Assembly: GCA_018672475.1 (NCBI GenBank) | Contig: JABHFS010000037.1 | Location: 1 to 41,632 of the forward strand | Direction: 5' to 3' | Length of the DNA stretch: 41,632 nt | Source of the DNA: Gemmatimonadota bacterium | Lineage (GTDB): Bacteria > Latescibacterota > UBA2968 > UBA8231 | In this document: positions 9,244 through 17,545 of the stretch, piece after piece | How positions within the stretch are numbered: the stretch's first letter is position 1 | How the letters are laid out: each line of letters begins with the position of its first letter | Notes under the pieces: generated by a model | The model's input: the letters and a program-made list of their open reading frames with translations, nothing else | Database searches by the model: none | What the model was told of the DNA's origin: nothing | Position numbers and translations under genes: made by a program

Positions 9244-12200
9244 ATGCTATCCCACAGTTTCCGTAGTTACTCACTTTTCTGTTCCCTCTTGCTCGGTTGC
9301 ATTCTTGCCAATCCAGCTCGTAGCAGTACAAACGAAGGGTTTAATGCTTCAGTAGAGCTAAGCGCAGTCCGCAATCCAGAAATTGGGCAAATTATAACAA
9401 TCCCCGTTCTCATTGAAGGAGCTACGGAAGCCAAGGGAGGATTAGTCACTGCTCACTACGATCCAGCGGTTTTTTCTTTTGAGGCCTTTACCGCCGGCTC
9501 TTTGATTCCTGGCATGATATCCCTGCCCTCCCCTGTAACTGAGGGTGAAGATGGATTCAATACAGTCGATGGGGGGGGGACTCAACTTGGTGGTGTGCCT
9601 GCCGCAGGATCAGGCCTATTTGGTTCAATGGCTTTCAAGGTAATCAGTAAAATTCCCCTATCAGGTTCATTTATCTCTTTTACGAGAATTCAAATTCAAG
9701 CAAGTTCCACCGACAAAGATTCTTTAATTACCCAGCCAAACCAATTTGGTGTAAAGGTCATACGCGTCTTCCCCAACGCCATTTTCGATATGGATATTAC
9801 CCGCGGTCAAAACGATGCCATTCTCAACTGGCGAACTAAAGAGTCTGGCATCAACGACACGGTCTTTTTCCGCGCCAAAGGCGAAGAGTTATTTCGCACC
9901 GCTATCAGCGCCCTGCTCAAACGCACGACGCCACGAATGATCCGCGCGATGCGTGTTCTCTTGGGGAACGAATTGGTGCCACGCGAAGCGACGCCCGAAC
10001 AGATCCGCGAAGTATTGGCCAACGATCCGAACTTCGAGGGAGAAGAAATAACCGACGCTTTTATTGATGCCGTCAAAATCCTCGACCACGCACTGGGCAA
10101 CAGACGCCATGTCGTCTCGCTCGGATCGCTACAGCCCAATACCGAATACGAGTTCGTTGCACGCTCATACGATCTCAATCACCGATCGAGCGCGCCCTTT
10201 AACGGGGACTTCAATACCCGGCGCGACGTCGACCGCCGTCCGCTATTTATGGAGCGTTTCGAGGTCCAGTCCACTCCTTTCTCCGCGATTATCCGCTGGT
10301 TCACTAATCGACCGTCCGACACGCGGTATACTTTCGAAGTCGGCGGCGCAGGCACGGCCAGTGAAATTATCGCCGACGAAGACGGGACCCAGGTCCATAT
10401 TGTCGAGATCCGCGACCTTGAACCCGATACCAACTACAACTTCACCATCAGTTCGCGCCTGACCGACGCCGATATGTTTATTACCGAAGGTCTAACCGAG
10501 GCCAACGTCACGGTTACGCGCACCGACCATCTGCGGACCCGGCGAGCCGACCGTCGTTTGCGCTTCCTCGGCCCACCTGTCCGTATCGTCGGCACCGACG
10601 AGGTACGCTTGCGCGTCCGCCTCAACCAACCGGCGGGCTTGCGCGTTGACTATGCCGCGCTCGAAGACGGCCAAAAGCTGCGGGACGTAGTGCCAACCTA
10701 TACCGACACCGCCGCCTCCAACGAGCTCTTGGAAAGCCACGATATTGCGCTCTCCGATTTGAATTCGTCGACCTTGTATCGCTTTCGTCTCACCGCCTTC
10801 AATACCACTGATACCTTGACAACCGATCCGACCGGCAACCAGCAGTTCAGTCGCGATCTCAACTTTCGCACTTCGGCCGACAGCGATACCCTCGACCCGG
10901 TAATTATTGCCGGCCCCCAGGTATTGGCACGCGGCACTGTCGCGGTGGTACGTTGGGCGACCGATGTCCCTACAACGGGTAAGGTCTATGTCGGTACCAT
11001 AGGCACCGATGCCACACTAGGCACATCGGATGAAGTCGAGTATGCCGATCTTTCGCCCAATGGCAGCAACCGCTTCGCTCCCCGCCATATCATCATCGTC
11101 AACGGTCTGACCATCGGCACCGAATACGGCTATCGCATTGAATCAACGACGGCCAGCGACAAAACCGTCACCTTCGACCCCAACAACTCTACGGCGGCCA
11201 AGCGCGCCAAAGTGCTACAACCTCCGGGCGGCGCGGGCAGTTTCACGACCGACTCTACCGCCGATACACAATTCCCGGTTATTCTCTCCGGTCCTAGCGT
11301 TTCTTCGCAGACGGATGCTTCGGCCGTTATCGAATGGGAGACGGACGAACCAGCCGACAGCGAAATCACCTTCGGCAACGGAAGCTTCGACGACAGCGAA
11401 AACTCCGGCGACAGCGAGACCAGCCACAAGATAGTGCTGAGCAATCTCGATGCCGGCACAACCTATACCTATACCATCGGCTCGACCGATGCCGCCGGCA
11501 ACGGGGTTACCGAAAGCTCTCAGGCAACATTCACCACCAACCCCGATATAGATCTGACCGCGCCCGCGATCAGCGACCTGGAAATCAGTTACAAAAACGA
11601 CGATACCGCCACGGTCAGCTGGGCTACCGACGAAGAAGCCACCGCCGAAGTAAAATTCGGCACAAGCGAAGCCCTAGGCACAATACGCACCTTGTCGACA
11701 ACCGGCGAGACCCACGAGGTCACCTTGACCAATCTATTAGCCGGCACAACCTACTACTACTCGGTCTCTTCTTCCGACCTGAGCAACAACGGCCCGACGG
11801 TCAGCAACACGCTCAACTTCACCACCGACGCCGAGGCCGACCTATTGCCCCCGGCGATCTCCGCCATTGAGACCGTTGTCACCGACTCGGCCGCATTCGT
11901 CAGTTGGGCCACCGACGAGTTGGCCGACAGCTATGTCGAATTCGGCACCGAGCAAGCTTTACTCGAATTCAATATCGGCGCTACTGAAGACGTCATCGAC
12001 CACGATATTACGCTAACCAACCTAACGCCGGGCACGACCTATTATTACATCGTCGGCTCCGTCGACCCTGCCAACAACCCTCCAGCCGAAAGCGATACGC
12101 TTAATTTCACTACCTTGTCCCAAGCCGATACCACCCCCCCTTCGGTGCCCTTCGACTTGAGCGCCACTCCGGGCAGCCGCCAGGTCGTCCTGACTTGGAA

Positions 12201-13662
12201 TGCTACGATCGAACTCGACTTAAACGGTTTCAATCTCTATCGCCGCACAGGCAGTGATGATTTCGCTCTATTGTCCTCCGGCCAACAGAAAACGACCTTT
12301 ACTGACCTCAATGTCGGTAACGATACGACCTACGATTATCATATCACGGCGATCGACCGACAGAACCCACCGAATGAAAGCACCGCGTCTACCTCGGCCT
12401 CGGCCACGCCGACAACTTCGGCCGCTCCGACGACCCCGACCGAGTTGAGTCGATCGGGGAATTTCCTCACGCCAACTTTCACTTTCGCCAACGCCAGCCC
12501 CTTTAACACCGGCAGCACCTTAACCTATACGATCCAAGTCTCCACCGAATCCGATTTCTCTAATGTCACCTCGTCGGTCTCCGGACTATTAGAGAATTCT
12601 GGCGACGGCGGAACCGGTCAGACCGCCTGGACGCTTGATCGCAATCTTGAAGAAGGCAGCACCTATTACTGGCGCGTCCGCGCGATCGAAGGCAGCTTGA
12701 ACGGCGAATTTTCCGACGGCGATCAGTTCGTCGCCGTCGATCCTTCGTCTTTAGCCGGCGACTTCGACGGCGACGGGTCCGTCACCTTCGATGATTTCTT
12801 CCGCTTCGTCGACTTTTTCGGTCAAAAGGCCGAGGGCGATGCCATCCCCTATGATCTCGACGGCGGTGGCTCGGTCGACTTCAACGACTTCTTCACCTTC
12901 GTCGACAATTTCGGCAAAAGCATTGCCGGCAAGCGCTGGGCCACACCAACAGAAACCGATACCCGCGCCCGCTTCGCCCTCGAAGCCTTCGGCGGTACCC
13001 GGCAACAACAACGGCGCGTTACCGTTCGACTCTGGGCCGACCAGGTTCAGGAACTTAAAGCCTACGGGGCCGCCTTGAATTATGATCCGAAGCAAGTCGT
13101 TTTCGAGGGGGCACGCCCCGGACCTGGCGCCTTGCTCGAAAGCAGGGGCGGTAGCGCACCGCTCTTTTCGGTGCTCTACCAACGGCCTGGCCAATTGGTC
13201 GTCGGCAATGGCCTGACCGACGGCGAAGCGGTATCGGGGCGCGGCCTGCTCGCCGAACTGGACTTCCGGCTGTTGGGCCACGGCACCGAGGCCGCTTTCG
13301 ACTTAGCTGAAGGTTATATCGCATCGTCAGGCGAGCAAATAAAAGCAGTCGCACAACTCAGTTCGGCCCGATTGGTGCCGCGCCAATACGCGCTCTTCGC
13401 CAATTTCCCCAACCCGTTCAACCCCTCAACGAGCATCGAGTACGCCCTGCCAGAAGCCGCCGAAGTCGCATTGGTGATCTACGACGTCCTCGGGCAGACG
13501 GTACAGACACTTGTCGCCAACCAACTACAAGGCGCCGGTTACTACCACCTCACCTGGGACGGCAGGGACCAAGCCGGCCATAGCGTTTCCAGCGGCATGT
13601 ATTTCTACCGCCTGGCCACCCAAGATTTCGAACAAACGCGCAAAATGATCCTACTGAAATAG
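9244..13662 (+). CDS. Secreted cohesin/Fn3/dockerin-like protein with type IX sorting domain
   Basis: A 1472-residue cell-surface or extracellular protein. Order: signal peptide (1-28); cohesin-like beta-sandwich (about 32-175, with the typical GLVTAHYDPAVFSFEAF strand); eight or nine Fn3/purple-acid-phosphatase-N-like domains (about 185-1165) with repeating W-x-T-D-E-x-A...V-x-FG and L-x-x-G-T-x-Y-x-Y patterns; two EF-hand/dockerin-like motifs, DFDGDGSVTFDDFFRFVDFFG (from D1173) and DLDGGGSVDFNDFFTFVDNFG (from D1204); a second cohesin-like domain (about 1241-1370); and a type IX sorting/FlgD-like domain (1384-1472) with NFPNPFNP, YALPEAA, WDGRDQAG, GMYFYRL and C-terminal KMILLK. AAAGGA precedes the ATG by five bases. 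It is the only plus-strand gene, with its own promoter and terminator. A run of nine G at 9571-9579 encodes Gly110-112. The ligand or target of the Fn3 chain is unknown; no enzyme domain is visible. Confidence 0.85.
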   Translation: MLSHSFRSYSLFCSLLLGCILANPARSSTNEGFNASVELSAVRNPEIGQIITIPVLIEGATEAKGGLVTAHYDPAVFSFEAFTAGSLIPGMISLPSPVTEGEDGFNTVDGGGTQLGGVPAAGSGLFGSMAFKVISKIPLSGSFISFTRIQIQASSTDKDSLITQPNQFGVKVIRVFPNAIFDMDITRGQNDAILNWRTKESGINDTVFFRAKGEELFRTAISALLKRTTPRMIRAMRVLLGNELVPREATPEQIREVLANDPNFEGEEITDAFIDAVKILDHALGNRRHVVSLGSLQPNTEYEFVARSYDLNHRSSAPFNGDFNTRRDVDRRPLFMERFEVQSTPFSAIIRWFTNRPSDTRYTFEVGGAGTASEIIADEDGTQVHIVEIRDLEPDTNYNFTISSRLTDADMFITEGLTEANVTVTRTDHLRTRRADRRLRFLGPPVRIVGTDEVRLRVRLNQPAGLRVDYAALEDGQKLRDVVPTYTDTAASNELLESHDIALSDLNSSTLYRFRLTAFNTTDTLTTDPTGNQQFSRDLNFRTSADSDTLDPVIIAGPQVLARGTVAVVRWATDVPTTGKVYVGTIGTDATLGTSDEVEYADLSPNGSNRFAPRHIIIVNGLTIGTEYGYRIESTTASDKTVTFDPNNSTAAKRAKVLQPPGGAGSFTTDSTADTQFPVILSGPSVSSQTDASAVIEWETDEPADSEITFGNGSFDDSENSGDSETSHKIVLSNLDAGTTYTYTIGSTDAAGNGVTESSQATFTTNPDIDLTAPAISDLEISYKNDDTATVSWATDEEATAEVKFGTSEALGTIRTLSTTGETHEVTLTNLLAGTTYYYSVSSSDLSNNGPTVSNTLNFTTDAEADLLPPAISAIETVVTDSAAFVSWATDELADSYVEFGTEQALLEFNIGATEDVIDHDITLTNLTPGTTYYYIVGSVDPANNPPAESDTLNFTTLSQADTTPPSVPFDLSATPGSRQVVLTWNATIELDLNGFNLYRRTGSDDFALLSSGQQKTTFTDLNVGNDTTYDYHITAIDRQNPPNESTASTSASATPTTSAAPTTPTELSRSGNFLTPTFTFANASPFNTGSTLTYTIQVSTESDFSNVTSSVSGLLENSGDGGTGQTAWTLDRNLEEGSTYYWRVRAIEGSLNGEFSDGDQFVAVDPSSLAGDFDGDGSVTFDDFFRFVDFFGQKAEGDAIPYDLDGGGSVDFNDFFTFVDNFGKSIAGKRWATPTETDTRARFALEAFGGTRQQQRRVTVRLWADQVQELKAYGAALNYDPKQVVFEGARPGPGALLESRGGSAPLFSVLYQRPGQLVVGNGLTDGEAVSGRGLLAELDFRLLGHGTEAAFDLAEGYIASSGEQIKAVAQLSSARLVPRQYALFANFPNPFNPSTSIEYALPEAAEVALVIYDVLGQTVQTLVANQLQGAGYYHLTWDGRDQAGHSVSSGMYFYRLATQDFEQTRKMILLK

Positions 13663-13682
13663 CAACGATCACAGAACGGGAA

Positions 13683-13718
13683 AAGGGCGGTCACCGATTC
13701 GGTGACCGCCCTTTTTTA
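13683..13718 (+). terminator. Rho-independent terminator, possibly bidirectional
   Basis: A perfect 12-bp stem GGGCGGTCACCG / CGGTGACCGCCC (13685-13711) with a three-base loop is followed on the plus strand by a T6 run, about 20 bases after the stop codon of the large secreted protein gene. On the minus strand it is followed by TTTT, so it may also end transcription arriving from fabZ. Confidence 0.9.
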
Positions 13719-13932
13719 TTTTTACCCTAAGTTGATTTTTTATTCACAAAGCCGAGCGAAGGCGCGGAGGCTACCTGAGGAAAAATGCACCGCAAGGGCC
13801 ATCGGTTGAGACCAGCGACCCGCTCCCGTTGCTCGCTATCGTTAAGATGGCCTGCCACGCCGCCACTGCACCTGCGGCAAACCCGACCGGCCGCCGGTAT
13901 TTTCCGCCGACAGGCCCGGCGCTGCAACCTCC

Positions 13933-14379
13933 CTATTCCCGCTCCCCCAACACCGCCGTAATCTCCGCCTCAGCCGCTAACTCCTCCCCGACCATTGCCT
14001 TCCCCTGTAGTTTGCACAACCCGTCCCGCTGTCTAAGCACGTCCAATTCCAATCGCAACTGGTCACCCGGCACTACCGGGCGACGAAACTTGCAGCGATC
14101 GATACCAGCGAAAAAAGGCACCTTATTCTCCGGGTTGTCGACCCCGCTGAGCATCATCACACAGCCCGCCTGTGCCATCGCCTCGACGATAAGCACCCCA
14201 GGCATCACCGGATAACCCGGAAAGTGCCCCTGAAAAAACGACTCGTTGGCCGTCACATTCTTCAAGGCCACCACGCGTTTTCCGGGCATCAACTCGAGCA
14301 CTCGGTCAACCAGTAGAATCGGATAGCGATGCGGTAGTAGCTTGAGAATATCCGTCAGTTCCATAACGGAATCCGCCAC
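13933..14379 (-). CDS. fabZ: 3-hydroxyacyl-ACP dehydratase FabZ
   Basis: A 148-residue hot-dog-fold enzyme that dehydrates (3R)-hydroxyacyl-ACP in fatty-acid elongation. The signature HRYPILLVDRV (17-27) and the catalytic block HFPGYPVMPGVLIVEAMAQAG, with the active-site His and Glu, are intact. The GTG start at 14379 is supported by GGAGGAG, which forms the last codons of skp seven bases upstream; the in-frame ATG at 14364 is the alternative. It follows skp with a gap of four bases. In many diderms lpxD lies between skp and fabZ and lpxA lies downstream; neither is present here, and about 210 bases after fabZ hold only a doubtful frame before the terminator. Confidence 0.96.
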   Translation of the reverse strand: MADSVMELTDILKLLPHRYPILLVDRVLELMPGKRVVALKNVTANESFFQGHFPGYPVMPGVLIVEAMAQAGCVMMLSGVDNPENKVPFFAGIDRCKFRRPVVPGDQLRLELDVLRQRDGLCKLQGKAMVGEELAAEAEITAVLGERE

Positions 14380-14383
14380 CGGC

Positions 14384-14911
14384 CTACTCCTCCTCGTCTT
14401 TCTGCATCAGCTCCAACAATCGCTCGGTTATGTCGTATTTCTCTTCCGCGAAGACCAAGCCGCTCGAAGGTGCCGCAGCGTCAAAAATAAAATCGTAGCC
14501 CCCCTCCTCGGCCATGCCCTGGATCGTGTCGTTGATCCTCTTGAAGATGGGCTCGGAAAACTCAATGTTCTTGCGCATCAACTCGCCTTCGGGGCCGAAC
14601 TTCTCCTGGGTAAACTGCTGCAACTGCTGCACCTTGCCCTCAAACTCGGCCTGCAATTCCGTCTTGCGCGCCTCGCTCATCAACATTTCCTGTCGACGGA
14701 AATCCTCCTGCAGCTTGACCAGCTTGGCTTCGCGGTCCTTGGCCTGATTTTCATAATCCTGGCGCAGCTGGTCTAATTTACGCTGCGCATCCCTAAATTC
14801 GGGGAGGCGCTCTTTGAGCACCTCCGAGTCGATATACCCCATTTTGAGCTCGGCCAAAGCGCCAGTGGCGAAGACAGCTAAAGCGATTATGGACAGCAGG
14901 ACGCGTTTCAT
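14384..14911 (-). CDS. skp: OmpH/Skp family periplasmic chaperone
   Basis: A 175-residue protein with a cleavable signal peptide (1-20, ending ATGALA) and a long charged coiled coil (about 35-110, rich in E, K, Q, R with heptad spacing) forming the grasping arms of Skp. Skp trimers hold unfolded outer-membrane proteins on their way to BamA. The first mature strand LKMGYIDSEVL and the C-terminal YDFIFDAAAPSSGLVFA...YDITERLLELM are family-typical. GAGGAG lies five bases before the ATG. It lies between bamA and fabZ; a 136-base gap separates it from bamA, containing an 8-bp hairpin (14998-15028, ggtccagg/cctggacc) without a T run. Confidence 0.92.
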   Translation of the reverse strand: MKRVLLSIIALAVFATGALAELKMGYIDSEVLKERLPEFRDAQRKLDQLRQDYENQAKDREAKLVKLQEDFRRQEMLMSEARKTELQAEFEGKVQQLQQFTQEKFGPEGELMRKNIEFSEPIFKRINDTIQGMAEEGGYDFIFDAAAPSSGLVFAEEKYDITERLLELMQKDEEE

Positions 14912-15047
14912 ACCAACTCCTCTTTGCTTATACGAACGAAAATCGAACTGTATAAGATACGACTTACGGGAAATTTGTGAAATAGCGAACAGAGTACGGT
15001 CCAGGATGTCGTCAGAACGCCCTGGACCTCACCCTCTAGGCGAATCT

Positions 15048-17420
15048 TTAGAAAAATTGCGGCCCGAACTGAAAATGGGTATTCCAACCGGCCGGCATAC
15101 CGTCAACCTTGGGGCGATCAAAACCATAACCGAAGTCAAAGCCGATCATCCCCAACATCGGCGTCTGTACGCGGAAACCGAAACCCAACGAACGCCTAAG
15201 CTTCAGGGGGTTCAGTTCGGGGATCGTCTCCCAGGCATTGCCCGCATCCGCGAAAACGATGCCGTATACCTGTTGTTCGGCGATCGGGAAACGGTATTCG
15301 AGGTTTATCACCACCATCGAGCGGCCGCCGATCGGAATATTCGATACACGCGGCCCTAACGACCGGTCGGGATACCCCCTGACTGCGCCGTCCCAGAAAT
15401 CGATGCCCCCGGGTGAGAACCGCTCCCAAATCGAGAGATTGAGATCGTCGACATCGGAAAACCCATCGACGACAGCGACCTTGGTCTCCAAGCTCCAAAT
15501 AAACTTCCACCAACTCGGCCGGTAGTAGTTAAAAGCGACTTGGTGTTTGTGGAAATCCACGTCACCCGCCACGATCGACGAAGCAATTTCCGGCGTATAG
15601 GTAAACAAAGTGCCTTTGTTCGGGAATTCGGCCTGGTCGCGCGTATCGCGCGAGTAGACCAATTCAAAACTGCTGGTCAACCGTTCTTCGTAACGAGTGG
15701 AATAGGCCGGATTACTCAAAAGGTCGGTATCGAAGCTATCACCGAAATTGGAATAATCCTCGCTCTCCAGGCGATAACCGAACGAGAGACTTGAATAAGC
15801 CGGTTTCTTTAAACGGCGCCCCACGCGCACACTGACCGAATTGCGCGTAAAATCGTAGAAGTCAAAGTATTGGTTGTTAAGAGTATAGACGCGCACCGAC
15901 AAGCTGGTCGGAGTATCGAAAAGCCAGGGTTCGGTGAAGCCGACAAGAAACTGTTCGCGGCGGGTGCCGAACTCCCAACTAAAGTCCAAGTTCTGCCCCA
16001 TACCGCGAAAATTCGGAACTCGCAGGCCGATCTGCCCCACTAACTTGTCGCGATCCGAATAACCCGCGCCCATCGATGCCTGCCCAGTCGGCCGCTCTTC
16101 GACGTTGAAGGTCAAGTCCACCAACCGCTCGTCCTCGACCGGGCTATACTCGGGTTGGATCTGCACGTCTTTGAAAAAGTTCAGCAAAAAGATGCGCCGC
16201 TGGCTTTCCTGCACCAGGTTCTGCTGGTAGATATCGCCCGGCCGAAGCTCGATCTCACGGCGGATGACCTTTTCCCGCGTTTTGGTATTGCCGGCGATCT
16301 CGACCTTGCGGATGGTCCAAGGCTGCCCTTCGAAGATCTGGAAGGCCACGCTAATGGAATCGCCGTGGATGGTTTCCTGCGGCACCACCCTCGTGTCCAG
16401 ATAGCCCTTTTCGTAATAGGTGAAACGCGCCAGATCTGCCAGTTCCAACCCCGAACGGCCGTAGACCATCCCCTTGTCTAATTCCATCTTCTCGACGAGT
16501 TCGTCGCTCGCGAAAATCGAGTTGCCTTCCCAAGCGACATCACCCAAACGATATTGCAGACCCTCGTCGATCTCCACGTCTATATAGAGATGACGCCGCG
16601 TCGAGTCGTAGTAGACGCTGTCGCGTGAAATGGCGGCCTGTTGGAAACCGAGACTTCGGTAGTAGGCCAAAAAACGCTGCTTGTCTTCGTCATAGGTATC
16701 GCCGCTGAACTCGCCTTTGCGCCACCAATGTTTCTCCTTGGTCTCCATCATCCCGATCAGACGGCGCGGCTCTGGGCCCAGACCATCCCATTCTTGCGGG
16801 CGGCGCGGGTTGCGCGGCGGCAGTGCCCGGCTGTCGATTAGGGTGCCGTCGGCGCGGCGTTGGACCACGCGGATCTGCTTGATCTGAACCTTGGCTCCCT
16901 CTTCAATATCGTATTGCACGAAGATCTTACCTTCTTCCTCGCCCGCAAAAGTCTGGCCTTTGATCTCGGCACGCAGATAGCCCTTTTCACGATAGAGGTC
17001 GAGGATCTTCTGTTCACCCCGCACGACGTCCTTGGGGGCGATGACCTGGCCATTGACCAAAGCCAGCGCTTCCTTCATGTCCTTCTCTTTGAGTTTCTTC
17101 TGTCCTTTGAACCGCACCCCCTCCAACGCCGGATACTCCTCGACCATAATGATCAGTTTGATTCCATCCGACCCCGGATCACCCCAAATCTGAATATCCT
17201 CAAAAACATTGAGCCCCTGCAGGTCGCGCACCGCCTGCTGCACATTCTCCTGCGACAACTCAACCCCCGGCTCAAGACCGACCGTAGTCAGAATTAGTGA
17301 CCTGGCCACCTTGCGCAATTCTCCCTGCACCTCGATCTCGACAACCTTCTGCGCCTCGACGGCACCGCCCATCAAGCCTACAGCGGCGATGGCGCAAAAA
17401 ATATTCCGGAGATTCCTCAT
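15048..17420 (-). CDS. bamA: Outer membrane protein assembly factor BamA
   Basis: A 790-residue outer-membrane insertase. After a signal peptide (1-24) come five POTRA domains (about 25-440) and a 16-strand barrel domain ending in aromatic residues (FGPQFF). The loop-6 signature appears as AVRGYPDRSLGP, the VRGF/Y motif of Omp85 proteins. POTRA3 holds an insertion with METKEKHWWRKGEF followed by YYRSLGFQQA, a pattern I associate with Bacteroidetes/FCB-type BamA. The ATG at 17420 is chosen, with GAGG nine bases upstream, over a GTG at 17444. A terminator of the preceding clpC gene (17472-17510) separates the two, so bamA-skp-fabZ is likely its own unit, though I saw no strong promoter. It folds outer-membrane proteins delivered by Skp. 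Confidence 0.96.
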   Translation of the reverse strand: MRNLRNIFCAIAAVGLMGGAVEAQKVVEIEVQGELRKVARSLILTTVGLEPGVELSQENVQQAVRDLQGLNVFEDIQIWGDPGSDGIKLIIMVEEYPALEGVRFKGQKKLKEKDMKEALALVNGQVIAPKDVVRGEQKILDLYREKGYLRAEIKGQTFAGEEEGKIFVQYDIEEGAKVQIKQIRVVQRRADGTLIDSRALPPRNPRRPQEWDGLGPEPRRLIGMMETKEKHWWRKGEFSGDTYDEDKQRFLAYYRSLGFQQAAISRDSVYYDSTRRHLYIDVEIDEGLQYRLGDVAWEGNSIFASDELVEKMELDKGMVYGRSGLELADLARFTYYEKGYLDTRVVPQETIHGDSISVAFQIFEGQPWTIRKVEIAGNTKTREKVIRREIELRPGDIYQQNLVQESQRRIFLLNFFKDVQIQPEYSPVEDERLVDLTFNVEERPTGQASMGAGYSDRDKLVGQIGLRVPNFRGMGQNLDFSWEFGTRREQFLVGFTEPWLFDTPTSLSVRVYTLNNQYFDFYDFTRNSVSVRVGRRLKKPAYSSLSFGYRLESEDYSNFGDSFDTDLLSNPAYSTRYEERLTSSFELVYSRDTRDQAEFPNKGTLFTYTPEIASSIVAGDVDFHKHQVAFNYYRPSWWKFIWSLETKVAVVDGFSDVDDLNLSIWERFSPGGIDFWDGAVRGYPDRSLGPRVSNIPIGGRSMVVINLEYRFPIAEQQVYGIVFADAGNAWETIPELNPLKLRRSLGFGFRVQTPMLGMIGFDFGYGFDRPKVDGMPAGWNTHFQFGPQFF

Positions 17421-17471
17421 AAATTCTAACCTCAAAAGAGCCACATATTATGGACTTAATCCCACCCTATT

Positions 17472-17510
17472 GAAAAAAACCGCTTTACCACCTGAACAGC
17501 GGCAAAGCGG
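17472..17510 (-). terminator. Rho-independent terminator after clpC
   Basis: On the minus strand CCGCTTTGCC (17510-17501) pairs with GGTAAAGCGG (17489-17480), ten pairs including one G-U, and is followed by TTTTTTT. It sits about 35 bases after the clpC stop codon and ends before the bamA start. Confidence 0.85.
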
Positions 17511-17545
17511 CCTTTACTACATATTCTAAACTATGACGCCCGACT

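Noticed and set aside
13727..13927. Minus-strand 66-codon frame after fabZ
   Set aside because: It starts with TTG, has no ribosome-binding site, has odd composition (rich in Arg and Cys) and runs toward the terminator; treated as non-coding. No other signal seen in 13720-13932.
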